DNA of 64,000 nucleotides, from the NCBI GenBank assembly GCA_023159155.1, contig JAJNNX010000002.1, positions 310,001-374,000 of the forward strand, written 5' to 3'. The stretch comes from Ustulina deusta. Its lineage: Eukaryota; Ascomycota; Sordariomycetes; Xylariales; Xylariaceae. The notes beneath the pieces were generated by a model that ran no database searches, was not told where the DNA came from, and saw only the letters and a list, made by a program, of their open reading frames with translations. The translations under genes were made by a program, and so were the position numbers. Positions 37,047 to 47,731 of this stretch are shown here, one piece after another (within the stretch, counting starts at the first letter, position 1; each line of letters starts with the position of its first letter).

Positions 37047-37973
37047 ATGGAACCTGTTCCCGAGACCGAAAGGATGGAGGAATTCCGTTCTTCTCCTCTA
37101 CCATCGCTGCGCCTTGTATCAAACGACTTAGATACGAATCGGAAGCCTCCCACGATCCGCCGGTCGACCGAACCACCCTCGCCAAGTTCTCCATTATTCC
37201 CTTCTCCGGTATCTCTTCCCTATAAGCCACGAACAGCATCCCCTCTCTCGGGTTTGCATACTCGTTCCAAGTCGACGGCCAGTCTTACACCTCTTTCCAT
37301 GGGCCGCACTCGGTCCATGCCGGGCGTCGACGGCGCAGGAAGGCTCCTCTACCCACCGCAGCTTCGTCCAGATAGTCCATCGGGGTCTCCCAGTAGACAT
37401 CGAGTACCTCGAAAACCTGTTGACGAAGCATATCCTCCTCCCTCGCCCGTTCGATCTTCTGTACTAGACAGTGACAGACGACATGTAGAACGAAGCAGCT
37501 CTCCAACCCCCAGCCTTCCATCTGCCAACACCCTGCCGTCATATAAACGGGCATCCTCTCCTCTCCGGTACACTTCCAGTTTCACTTTCCCGGGCCCGTC
37601 TTCCGGAACAGCATCCCCATCTTTCAGATCGGAAAGCTCAGCCACTGGATATACCTTTCCCTACTATCCATCCTCTTCAGTTCCATCAACGCCAAGTTCG
37701 ATGCGATCAAGAAGCCCTAGTATCTCTAGTCTCGAAACAATACCCGACACTCCAGATGCCGAGGAAGCGGCCTTAGAGGCGGAGAGAATTGCCCAACTCA
37801 AGGCTGCTGCAGACGCTGCAGATAGTGGAGATTCGAAGAGCCGGACCGGTCTAGACGTACCCGTTCGTGGTAGGACTTTGGGTGTCGGTTCCAGAGACAA
37901 GCGAAAGCGGTGGAGTGTCTGCGGAGCTGAGCGACGTGGGGATCTCGACCTAGAAACGATCTGGGAAGATTGA
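37047..37973 (+). CDS. disordered basic Pro/Ser-rich protein, conserved in filamentous fungi
   Basis: Single exon, 308 residues, no signal peptide or membrane span. Most of it is Ser/Pro/Arg-rich and disordered. The C-terminal third looks conserved: SISSLETIPDTPDAEEAALE and a short acidic-to-basic helix rich in Ala (RIAQLKAAADAADSGDSK), then RDKRKRWSVCGAERRGDLDLETIWED at the very end, which suggests a binding peptide. Possible NDR/Cbk1 kinase features: docking-like FTFP at 179-182 and YTFP at 202-205, and a consensus site HTRSKS at 71-76. The function is not known to me; similar proteins are often just called 'basic proline-rich'. The ATG at 37047 was chosen as the first in frame. Confidence 0.8.
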   Translation: MEPVPETERMEEFRSSPLPSLRLVSNDLDTNRKPPTIRRSTEPPSPSSPLFPSPVSLPYKPRTASPLSGLHTRSKSTASLTPLSMGRTRSMPGVDGAGRLLYPPQLRPDSPSGSPSRHRVPRKPVDEAYPPPSPVRSSVLDSDRRHVERSSSPTPSLPSANTLPSYKRASSPLRYTSSFTFPGPSSGTASPSFRSESSATGYTFPYYPSSSVPSTPSSMRSRSPSISSLETIPDTPDAEEAALEAERIAQLKAAADAADSGDSKSRTGLDVPVRGRTLGVGSRDKRKRWSVCGAERRGDLDLETIWED

Positions 37974-38639
37974 AAGCCTGGAATTGGCCTCGCATTTCGC
38001 AGCAGTACAGTTAAATTTCCGTGGGAATTACCACTAGTCAGCTGGTCCCAGTCACTACAAGCATGTTCAGGATTTTTGGTAGGAGCATTCAGGCGTTCGT
38101 TGTGTTGCTTTGATACCCTGCTGCGATTGCATTTCATGAGAAGGCGAACAAATAGGGATAGTACAGTCATTCGCCATCGCATCGTGTAGAATATCGAAAC
38201 GAGGGAACAGTCACCAGATTCATTAAATCAGACTTAGACGACCAGTAATGCAGACGAATCGATTGTGTGGTCAACATACTCTCGTTATTATCATTTCCCA
38301 GAAATTTCTCGCTTCCCTGTCATTCACTGGTAAACTTTAGCTTCAGCCGTTCCGAAACATTTTCAAGTTTAGGATATTGTGACTATAAACTACACGTCTT
38401 CCCCAATATTTCTCATATTTGGTTTTATGGTTGGAGACCTGTATTAGCGGAAAGTTCTGGTTGATGGATGCCTCCTGCTTTATGGCCTAAAGAAATACAC
38501 GAAGAGTTCTTGTGCTTGAGAGGAGTAGTAGAGGTAACTAATAGCTCAGTCATCATATTTGCATCTCGATGAGCTTAGTCTCGTCCGCGTGTCGAGCTCG
38601 CAAGGACAGAATGAGTTTAGGGCATCGCTCGTAGTTTCA
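37974..38639. other. intergenic region between convergent genes
   Basis: 3' flanks of the Pro/Ser-rich gene (+) and the phosphatase activator (-). No gene seen. Confidence 0.5.
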
Positions 38640-39908
38640 TTAATCAAACGGTATTCGTCGTAAGCTCTCACCAGCGCCTGTTTTCTTCGCTGCCTGCGCA
38701 GCTGCGATCGCACTAGGCACCTTGATTCCGCAGCAGTCTCCCCAACTGTTCAACTGGTGCACATGCTTGACGCCGTCGTGCTCGACCACGATGGTCCCGC
38801 CCTCGAGATCGTCCTCCTCCTGCGAACCACCCGCATCGGCTTCCGTGCTCATGCCTTCGACAGCTGGCACTAGCGACCCGAAGAGAAAGTGCTGCATGAC
38901 GGGTAACTTACGTAACACCTCGGCGATAAACATGCGCTTCATACCGCCTTCGATCTTGGTCCAACTCTTGGCCGATGAGATGTCGTCGAGCATTGGGCTA
39001 TGCCATCGTAGCCCCTTTACCGTTTTGGTGCTATTCACGAAGTCGACCTGCCCAAGGTACATAAAGTCATGTCCGAACTCCTCGAGTGTAAGCTGCTGGT
39101 GAATCGCGAGCGGTGTAATGAAAGGGTGATGTAATAATTGACTGGCACCAAACAAGAACGGTAAGAACTGGTAGTCGTCCAGTCCCCAGACACCGTGTGA
39201 ACCTGCTGGCTCGAGGTAGTAAGTTGACTGGATCGCTCGCATGAGGGCCAGATAGCGCACAAAGACACGCAAGACTAAAGGTTTGAAATCAGATTCATCA
39301 ATGATCCGCAGCTGGTACAGACACAAAGTCCATATCACGAAGTTAAGCTCATGCCCAGAACCGTAGTCTATCCTCGTGCGGTTGCCGAAGGATTGGTTGA
39401 GATACGTCTCGACCTCTGCGATAGCAGCGTCTGAAGTTAGCCCGAGTTTCTGGTGCCATGCGTGGCTGGCGGCCTTGGCCTTGTCGAGGAAGTCACGAAA
39501 GATCTTGTTCCCGAATCGTGATCCTTCCGCCTCGTCCGGCGGTGTCTCCTGAACCAGCACCTCGGCCTCGTCGAGGATACTGATGATGGCTTTAACAGCT
39601 GGGCTGCAGTGCTCATCCTTGACGGCTGAGATGGGCGTGTCTACGACAGCATCTGAGAGGCCAAATATGAAAGAAATTATCAAGTTGTATGACGGCGACG
39701 AAAGGAACAGTTCATGATCCTTGGTGGATAAGATACGCCGGCTGGGAACCTGGAACGATAGTGTAGAGGTGTCCGGTGGTAGGGGTAGAGACGGAGTCTC
39801 AGGAAGCGGTATCCGATTTTCAGGAGCTTGACGTCTTCGCCTGGGCTCCAATTTCGGTATCTTGTCCTTCAAATTCGGGATCGATGGAGCTTGTTGATGT
39901 GTAGCCAT
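38640..39908 (-). CDS. PP2A phosphatase activator (PTPA family, peptidyl-prolyl isomerase, Rrd-type)
   Basis: Activates the catalytic subunit of protein phosphatase 2A and has proline isomerase activity (family knowledge). Single exon of 422 residues; the ATG at 39908 was preferred because the frame extends only three codons further, to a GTG. The PTPA fold is clear: VPSRRILSTKDHELFLSSP at the start of the domain, IDYGSGHELNFVIWTLCLY, the ATP/substrate pocket SHGVWGLDDYQFLPFLFGA, and the KIEGGMKRMFIAEVLRKLPV helix followed by QHFLFGSLV. The C-terminal extension has an acidic Ser/Glu/Asp stretch and ends with WGDCCGIKVPSAIAAAQAA, a fungal PTPA hallmark. It cannot be assigned firmly to Rrd1 or Rrd2. 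It is divergently paired with RRP46, 622 bases between start codons. Confidence 0.95.
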   Translation of the reverse strand: MATHQQAPSIPNLKDKIPKLEPRRRRQAPENRIPLPETPSLPLPPDTSTLSFQVPSRRILSTKDHELFLSSPSYNLIISFIFGLSDAVVDTPISAVKDEHCSPAVKAIISILDEAEVLVQETPPDEAEGSRFGNKIFRDFLDKAKAASHAWHQKLGLTSDAAIAEVETYLNQSFGNRTRIDYGSGHELNFVIWTLCLYQLRIIDESDFKPLVLRVFVRYLALMRAIQSTYYLEPAGSHGVWGLDDYQFLPFLFGASQLLHHPFITPLAIHQQLTLEEFGHDFMYLGQVDFVNSTKTVKGLRWHSPMLDDISSAKSWTKIEGGMKRMFIAEVLRKLPVMQHFLFGSLVPAVEGMSTEADAGGSQEEDDLEGGTIVVEHDGVKHVHQLNSWGDCCGIKVPSAIAAAQAAKKTGAGESLRRIPFD

Positions 39909-40530
39909 TTTCTCCACTAACCAACGTGAGAAGCGTCGCAGGGGAGGAAAGGCAGAGATAGGTGAATCCTCAACAAGTAAGCATTTGCCAGAAAGGGTAT
40001 TTTACAATGTAGGTTGTTAAGAAATAAAAGCAAAGCGAGATCAGATTCGTTTATCTACCTCCTAGATAGGTGGATTAGCAACTGTACATGGCAGCTTTAG
40101 TGGACCATCGTATGAGGGTGTTGTCGATGGTGATGGAGGCTCAAAGTTACGTACCCACTTTCTCACCATAACCCCTCAATGAATGGGAAGGTTGAGGTGC
40201 CGGTACCTACCTATAGGTCAAGTATCCATGCACGCCAGGTGGATCCTCGGGTACCATGGAGGGGTAAGCACTGTTGAATTGCCTCTAGCAGGTACTGCTC
40301 GATGGTGTCTTGTTACTTCCCCGCAGTAGTGGAGTGCGTTGCCTATCTCAGGTACCTACTAGTTACATGTAGACTACCTACTTACCTACCTAACCTAGGT
40401 AGTACCTACAGTATGCAGTATGCTTGAAATTTCTAATTAGAGCACTTCGGTATTATCACAACTGACCTTCGTTTCAGGACATCTCCAAACAACGAACCTG
40501 CTCATTTTTCCTGACTCGGAAGCGTCCATC
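39909..40530. promoter_or_regulatory. divergent promoter region, PTPA / RRP46
   Basis: 622 bases between two outward-facing start codons, so both promoters lie here. It contains a dense group of ACCTA/TAGGT words at about 40350-40410. No specific factor site is claimed. Confidence 0.55.
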
Positions 40531-41422
40531 ATGACAATCACAACTGAGCCAGAGGCGCTGTTATCGCACCTTCATAAAGCAGACGGCTCCGCGACTTATT
40601 CGTACGCAGGATATACTGTCATTGGTGCAGTGAACGGCCCTATCGAGGCGCAGAAACGAGACGAGCTCCCAGAAGAGGCCATCATCGATGTAATCGTACG
40701 ACCGGCCGCCGGGGTAGGAGGTATGCTAAACACATTGCATTCCTCTGTGTTTCGATGATGATTGGCCTGACTTTTCACCCTCCCTGCGCAGGCACACGGG
40801 AGCGCCATCTCGAGTCCCTATTACAGTCAACCCTCCGCCAAATTATCCTCGTCAACAACTTCCCGCGAACTCTCATCCAGATCATACTGCAGATTACAGT
40901 TACGCCGGAGAATGAATATGTCAACGGGAAGCTCGTGCAAGCCAACGTGGTACGCATCTCCTTTCCAGCCAATCTCAAGATACGCAGATGCTGACTCCTC
41001 TCGTGTTCAAGAACCTCCCTGTTCTACCCGCCCTCCTGCAGACAGCAATCCTCTCATTGCTCTCAGCCTCACTCCCGATGACGGCCACTCTTACCTCGAC
41101 GTCCCTCGCTATTCTCTTGGAAGATAGTCGCCGACGGATTGCCACAAATCCAACGGCGCGGCAAATCGAGCAGTGCCAGTCCTTCCATGTTCTAGCCTTT
41201 AGCTCCCAAAACGAATTAATCCTCGCAGAGAGCGAAGGGACCTTCACGATGAAAGAATGGGACGACGTTTACAGCGCAGCTCATGCCCAGTGTTGCACGA
41301 CAACAGCCATCGGCGATACAGACACTCTTATGGATGAAGGACTGCCTATTGGCGCTGACTTAAAGCGTTTCATTCGCTCTACCGTCGAGCAGAAGACTGC
41401 TTCAGATCTATACTGGAAGTGA
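40531..41422 (+). CDS. RRP46: exosome complex component RRP46 (RNase PH-like)
   Basis: A core-ring subunit of the RNA exosome, which degrades and trims RNA 3' ends in nucleus and cytoplasm; fungal RRP46 is an RNase PH fold without catalysis (family knowledge). Three exons: 40531-40720, 40792-40949 and 41012-41422, giving 252 residues. RNase PH-type segments: SATYSYAGYTVIGAVNGPIE near the start, DVIVRPAAGVGGTRERHLESLLQ region across the first join, TLIQIILQITVTPENEYV, and NLPVLPALLQTAILSLLSAS at the start of exon 3. The 3' splice site of intron 2 was placed at 41011 because it gives that conserved helix; an upstream AG at 40987 is also in frame and would add eight residues, but would leave an intron of only about 38 bases. 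Confidence 0.92.
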
Positions 41423-43584
41423 GCGGGGTGGCTAATCACTGGACAGTGCACCTCGTTCAAAGTGGTCCCAGATACCCACTATCAATTCCCTGTGATTATG
41501 CGACGGCCTTTTAACACCACACAGCTCCGGTCTCGACGCGATATCTTTCCTAAGGCTAGGGTTAGGATACACAATAGACCCCAATAGCCAATGGTTGTTA
41601 CTGGTCCCCTCGTGTGTATGAATCCGGGAATCTACCGACATCGGAAGCCCCCATGATCGATGTCAACAATACTCATGAGTGCGCGGTGATCTGAATGTCC
41701 ATTTGTTCATTCACTATCTAGTACTGGATTTCCACCTCACTGTGCCAGTGGATTCCGTCACAGGTCGCGGTTAAGGTTGCCGGTTTGCCGCTGTGAACAG
41801 GCGGTGTTTCATCCGGCCCTCACAATGCAGACTGAAGTGGAGGTAGAGGCTACCGTCACTAAAGCCGCGATTATGCGAGGTCCGTGTCTGTCAAGGCTAC
41901 CTAGGTACTAAGTACAGCACACGCAATCGTCTGGTGCAACACCAGGAGCTAGGTCGACGCAACTCTGGAGACATGTAGCAAGTCAATTCAGGCAAACAGC
42001 ACGCAGCGCGGCGGTTAATCGCAAAGAATTCCCTCAATCCAAGGATTTGATTCGCGCCGTGACGGCATCTGAAGTGTGATCATCACCGGGCTCGTTGTTT
42101 TCTCGGCGGAATTACAGGCCTATGATTTGTCGACATTGGTGGTAGCACAAGATGGGATCGTCGTGCAGCTTACTACCTAGCTAAGGAGTCTGAAGCTCAA
42201 AATAACACCAGAGAGCTCTGCATTGTCTATCACGTGAAACTTTTTGATTGTCCATTGTTGCTTAGTTTACTCTGGAAGAACTACAGTAGGAGCCGTGTTG
42301 GGATTGCGATCAATCCGTTGCAAGCTTTGCGCACCTTGAATTTCAAAGCAGGTGCTGAGACGAGTAATCTCCCCCTGTTTGGTGTTTCTTGCTTCTAGAT
42401 CCCTGCTCCAGGGCAAAGGATGAGACTTGGAACGCGAAGAACATGTCAAACCTGAGAACAAGAAATATGGAGAAGGGAACTTACAGCTATGCTAGATCAA
42501 ACAGCCACGGGTCTTACTGCAGCACTCCTCGGTGTTATCAGACCCCCATTATCTATTTGCGGATTCTCGAGCGAGACAGCTAGCCGTCTCGAAGCCTCGT
42601 AGGCGCGAACTAGCGAGGAGGCTTCCCCCCACGATGGCGCCCCACCAGTCTGTTACTTCGCAGTCCTAACACGGATCGCAGACTCTTTGCTCTGAGTTTA
42701 AAAGCTGGTATGGCCTCTAATGAAGCCCTAGGTTTCGGTCTGTCCTTGAGGTCTTTAGTCTTCACCTCGTAGACCCGAGTCCGAATCCTCTTTCCCTTCG
42801 AGCTACTCCCACAGGCAGGGAGCGAAGCAGAACGCTGGTAGTTCTTCCAATTACCTAACATTCTTTACACTCCGTTGTTTGTTGTCGTTGCCATTCATCT
42901 ATTTTCCGCTCCTTAGTGCTCTTCTACATACATCGCATCTTTGCAAGGTCGTCCCTCTTTTTACACCTCTCATAATCACTACACAATTAATGATATTCCG
43001 CCTCTGGGCATACCGTCACATACATCGCATCGCCCTTAGCGCTCAGTGGTTCAAGAACGCCCAGAGTACGCGGGTGTGCTAACGTAATTTCCCATCTCGA
43101 AGACATAACTCAGCTGAGATTCGTAGGGAAATCCGGCCTGTAAGTCCTCCAAACGTTGGAGACCTGCCTTTCCAATCCCAGGGACATGTCTCAGACACTT
43201 TGATACACTCTTGTCCTGTGGGCTTGCGTCATTTGCGGTCAAGGTAGACAGGCGGTAGTGCCGACATGGCTGACGGATTGTTAGATCTTTGGGATAGAAC
43301 CCCGAGCAGTGCGCCAGCTGAGCTGCATAAACAAACCAAGACACCTAACTGGGTTACGGTTACGCAGCAAGGTTCTTCTCCAGCTGAAACCACTACCACC
43401 GCGACTCCTCGCCAGCTGAGCTACCTAGGTAGGTACCCTACGGAGTTGCATACCGGCAGTTAGCGCGTGGAGAAACCAGGGCACTGGATTCCGGAACAGC
43501 GTCGCTTGTGTGGTCGCTATAGCGACTCTTCCCATCCCATCATCATCGACCTACGCACCCCGCTGACATCTGCATCTGCATCTG

Positions 43585-43645
<61 letters not shown>

Positions 43646-43853
43646 TACACTATACCTGCCGTTAGTGTACGGCCTATCGACGTTTCCAGCTCCTTATCGG
43701 GGATAAACTCCAGGCACGGCGTGTCTCAAATTGCGGGCCTTTCTCTGACGGGTTAGCCTAATCTGTTTTTTTGCTTTTGTCGCTGCTCTCGTTCCAACGC
43801 CTCGCCTTTCGGAGTCTCCTGTTCTCCACTTCCGAATCCACTTGCTGTTTTGG
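41423..43853. other. intergenic region
   Basis: About 2.4 kb without a convincing gene. It contains TACCTAGGTA at 41898-41907 and 43422-43431 and a hexanucleotide repeat at 43585-43644. A minus-strand frame at 42610-42861 encodes a Lys/Arg-rich peptide; I looked for LTR-like ends around it and found none. Confidence 0.5.
43585..43644. repeat. GTCTGC hexanucleotide repeat, 10 units
   Basis: Ten perfect tandem copies of GTCTGC, preceded from 43569 by degenerate ATCTGC units. It lies 210-270 bases upstream of the NAD kinase start codon, so it is probably within the promoter or leader. On the plus strand one frame reads as an alternating Leu-Arg stretch, which is an artefact. Confidence 0.95.
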
Positions 43854-45833
43854 ATGACGCGATCTCCCCAACTCCCAGTCTTAATGGCGGCTAGTCCTAC
43901 TTCGACAAACAAAGCCGGCGTGGAGGGTAGCTCCATGGCTGTCCACCCTGTCCTCGCCAGCGGCGATCCTTGCCCTGCTGTGGCTGCCTCGGGCGCTGAC
44001 TGCGTAACATTGTTCCCGTCTTCCAGGCCATCCGACTCCAATCCCTCGCCCTCGCCCTCGCCCTCACCCCCAACCACAGCCGGAATTATATCTACAGCCA
44101 CGGCCTCCACCTCGGACTTAACGAATTCTGCCTCTTCCCCATCCCACGATGCTGAACACGGCGGGTCGCGGCCTGAGCATGTTGCCAAAGGCTTGACGAG
44201 CCCTGCCTCCGTCGTGACCGACTATAAGAATAGTAATAAGTCGCCCGGCCACCGGCACAACGCCCTCTCTATAGAGTCAGTCCCTCGACAGACCATCATC
44301 AAGGCCTTGGCCTCTGCCGCTAGGAGTCGAAGCAACAAGCCCGAGTCTCTTTCGTTGAGCAGCATGCTTTCCCCGCCATCCGCCGTCGGCCGGCGGCCGT
44401 CCACGTCTGCTTCTTCGTCCCAGAAGCTCGCTGACGCGCTTAGCGAACTCGCTCTGCAAACCTCGACTCCAAATACCGCCTTCCCTTCTCTACAGTCGCC
44501 TTGCTTCTACCACAACCGCTTCGACGATGCAGTCGATATTGACAGGGTGCTTGAAGAGATTAAGAATGACGAGTGGATGTCGCACTCTCGTCTCGTCCAA
44601 ACTGCCACTGGGGTTCGAGAAGTTTCCAAGCAACTGCAGCGCAGACCCATCCGGCGGGCAGTCAAGAACGTCATGATTGTCACAAAAGCGCGAGATAATG
44701 AGCTAGTATATTTGACGAGAGAGCTAGCTGTGTGGCTGCTGAGAACCCCTCGCTACGGCTCAGATATCGGAGTCAACGTCTACGTTGACGCTAAGCTACG
44801 CCACTCCAAACGTTTCGGTGCAGCCAGCATTATTGACGAGGATCCTCGCTTTCCATCGATGCTTCACTATTGGTCCCCTGACCTTTGCTGGAGCCAACCA
44901 GAAAAGTTTGACCTAGTCTGCACACTTGGGGGTGATGGCACCGTTTTATTTACTTCCTGGTTGTTTCAAAGGATCGTTCCTCCAGTCATTTCTTTCAGTC
45001 TGGGAAGTCTGGGTTTCCTGACTGGTTTTGAGTTTGAGAAGTATAAGCAGCATCTCAACCGAATTATGGGCGACGAAGGAATGCGTGTTAACTTGCGCAT
45101 GCGGTTTACTTGCACTGTGTATCGCAATGGCGCATCGGGGGAAGAGGTGGAAGAAGGGGAGCAATTTGAAGTGCTCAACGAACTAGTCATTGATCGTGGC
45201 CCGTCCCCATATGTCTCCAACCTAGAACTGCACGGGGATAACGAACTCTTAACCGTCGTTCAGGCCGACGGTTGTATTTTTTCTACCCCAACAGGTATGT
45301 TTCATGCGTGACCCTTGGCTGCCAAATCCACCACTAACATTCAAAAAGGGTCAACGGCCTATTCCCTCTCTGCTGGAGGAGCCCTTGTTCATCCTGATAT
45401 CCCCGCTATTCTCCTTACTCCTATCTGTCCCCATACTTTATCATTTCGACCTATGGTGCTCAGCGACACGATGCTTCTCCGTGTATCTGTTCCACGCAAC
45501 TCACGAGCTACAGCGTACTGCGCTTTTGATGGCAAGGGACGGGTGGAGCTGAGACAAGGAGATCACGTCACCATCACGGCGTCACAGTACCCATTTCCCA
45601 CTGTCATGTCTACAAACACCGAATGGTTTGACAGCGTATCAAGAACCTTACAGTGGAACACAAGAGCCGCTACCCAGAAGGGCTTTGAGAGCAAGTCGGG
45701 CAGCCAGGCCGCGTCAGTTAATGATGATGATCCCGAATGGGACATTGATACAGATTCAGCTTGTTATGCTAGTGAGGATGGCAGCACCGCTGCCAGCCCA
45801 CTACGGCGGCAAATGAGCCTCTTAGGCATGTAG
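43854..45833 (+). CDS. NAD kinase (NADP-forming)
   Basis: Phosphorylates NAD(H) to NADP(H) using ATP. Two exons, 43854-45294 and 45349-45833, joined in phase 1, giving 641 residues from the first ATG (43854); a second ATG at 43884 is possible. The first 170 or so residues are a Ser/Pro/Thr-rich disordered extension, including a (SP)n tract, with no clear mitochondrial presequence, so a cytosolic enzyme of the Utr1 type is likelier than a mitochondrial one. The catalytic domain has LVCTLGGDGTVLFTSWLFQ (GGDG at about 358-361), PPVISFSLGSLGFLTGFEF, the NELVIDRGPSPYVSNLEL substrate segment, and TPTGSTAYSLSAGGALVHP, whose Gly spans the intron. The C-terminal tail is acidic and low-complexity. Confidence 0.95.
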
Positions 45834-47731
45834 AACGATATAGAATTACGGTTTGGGATTAGACGAGATACACTGTATTTGAGCAAGCGCGAAGCACTCA
45901 TTCCGTGCTGCTCTGGGTTGGTCGAGGTGTTTAGGCGTCGGGCTCAGGATGCGGAAATGTTCTATCTCGACGGGTAATCTACCCGCTAGACGGAGGGATT
46001 CTGTTTCTATGTTCTTCGGATTTGATATCCATCAAGCCATATGCTGAGTATCGTGCTCAAGAATTCTTGCGAATTAGCATTCTCTACTGAACAGCTAACT
46101 CCCTCTTGGATAGGCGAGTCTGTGTTAATATTAAAGTCCCTCTTTAGGACCTCTGCACACAAACTCATGAACACGCCTCTTTTTGCTTTTACAACCCAAC
46201 AATTTATGAACACCCTCGTAGATAACGTAGTAACAAACTGGAAAAATACTAAACGCCTGCACAATACCCTGGGAAAGTACAAAGAACCAAGGGTGCTCCG
46301 CGAATGAACATACCTTAGGCATAAGTTCGAGATCAGTTCTAACAATTAAGAACGGTGCCGATACGATGCAATCCATCTCCTTGTGTTCTAACAAGGTCAT
46401 TCTTGATGTGGGCGGTACCATATTGGTGGGGTATATTCGGGCTGTCGAACCCCTCTTCTGCGCATTGGCCATGGTAGAGTCAAAGATGGTGTTTGACATG
46501 TGACTATACCTTGGTATCCTACCATCTGTATAATTTGATGCTGTAGAATTTGTTATGATGCGGTTTGGGGCTGTTATGCTCCGTCTAAGTTATTCATATC
46601 ATAACATGTTAACTTTAGGTTCCTAGAGAATTACTCGTTCAAGATGGATAGAAGGTGTTGCTGGGTGGCAGTCAGTCATTGTCTTCGAGGACTATCACAA
46701 TCTACTTATATGGATAGAGGGGCTATCAATTCTAGCACGACGCCCCGGCAAGAATATACATTATTGTTATGGCTTCTGTTTAATTAGAGCATTAGAATTG
46801 CCATTTCCGCTGTATATTAGATGTCATTTTAGCACATGCCACTATTACATGGAATTGGGAAAGAGTTCTACGTTTTTATTCCTGTTATCCTCATCTTGTC
46901 TGTCTTGGCTGAGACATCAAATGACGCAGAAAAGTACATAAATTATCAAGTAGTGTATTGAATGTGACAAGACTAGTGAAGTGCACTTTGTAGCATATCA
47001 GATACAACCAACAAAAAAAGCGCTTTGGATTGGTAGAAGCAAAGGTTCTAGTATTATTGTATTTGCACTAGTAAAAGCGACCTGTTGTACCTAAAGTACA
47101 TACTTAGCTAGCACCTTATATGATTGCATATGGCTTTAGAAACATCAAGATTGCTGGCATATAAGAGCATGTCTTTGAGCAAATTGCAAACTTGAGATTG
47201 ACCGATTCCAGCGGACATCGAGTGGGTTCGGGATGGGTAGTCTTTTGTTGTTTTCCTTTTTTTCCCGCTCTATTTTTGTAGTGAGTTTGTTAGTTATGGG
47301 GTAATAGGTAGGCGGTAGCAAGTGGCTAACCTGGAAACGCATTGCTGAAAAGTAAATAATAATAAGTTGCCCTTTTCGGACAGGTAGCATGGTTGTGATT
47401 GGCTGGAGTCGCGCTGGGAAAGGGCTTTTTGCTAGACGCGGTCAGGGCCTGTTCATTGCGCACAACAGGTACGGTGTGGAGACGGGCATGACACGCTCCA
47501 AGTCCCCACCTTCAATAGAGTGTAGACCCCAACCCCATTCTTCCCATAATAACTCCCGCCTCTGCTGCTTCCTCCTAGTCGAAAGCCCTCCCGCTTCGCG
47601 ATACCTCTTTCTCTTGGTTCTTCGAGCTTAGTTGTGTCTTCCTGTCCGATCGAAGGGGACCTGTCTCTCGTTTCTGAGCTTTCTGTTCTGTTTTTTTAAA
47701 TTTATATAATGTGTTTATAGCTGTCTACAGC
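45834..47731. other. intergenic region, AT-rich in the middle
   Basis: About 1.9 kb between two plus-strand genes. The middle (46500-47150) is AT-rich. From 47550 it becomes CT-rich, as expected of the promoter and leader of the homeodomain gene. No gene seen; open frames around 46007-46499 overlap on both strands and resemble nothing. Confidence 0.55.

Noticed and set aside
42610..42861. Lys/Arg-rich minus-strand frame, considered as part of a retroelement or solo LTR because it starts near TGTTAGG
   Set aside because: No matching TG...CA ends or target duplication found, and the peptide has no family resemblance.
43467..43706. Frame encoding a repeated Leu-Arg peptide
   Set aside because: It is the translation of the GTCTGC microsatellite.
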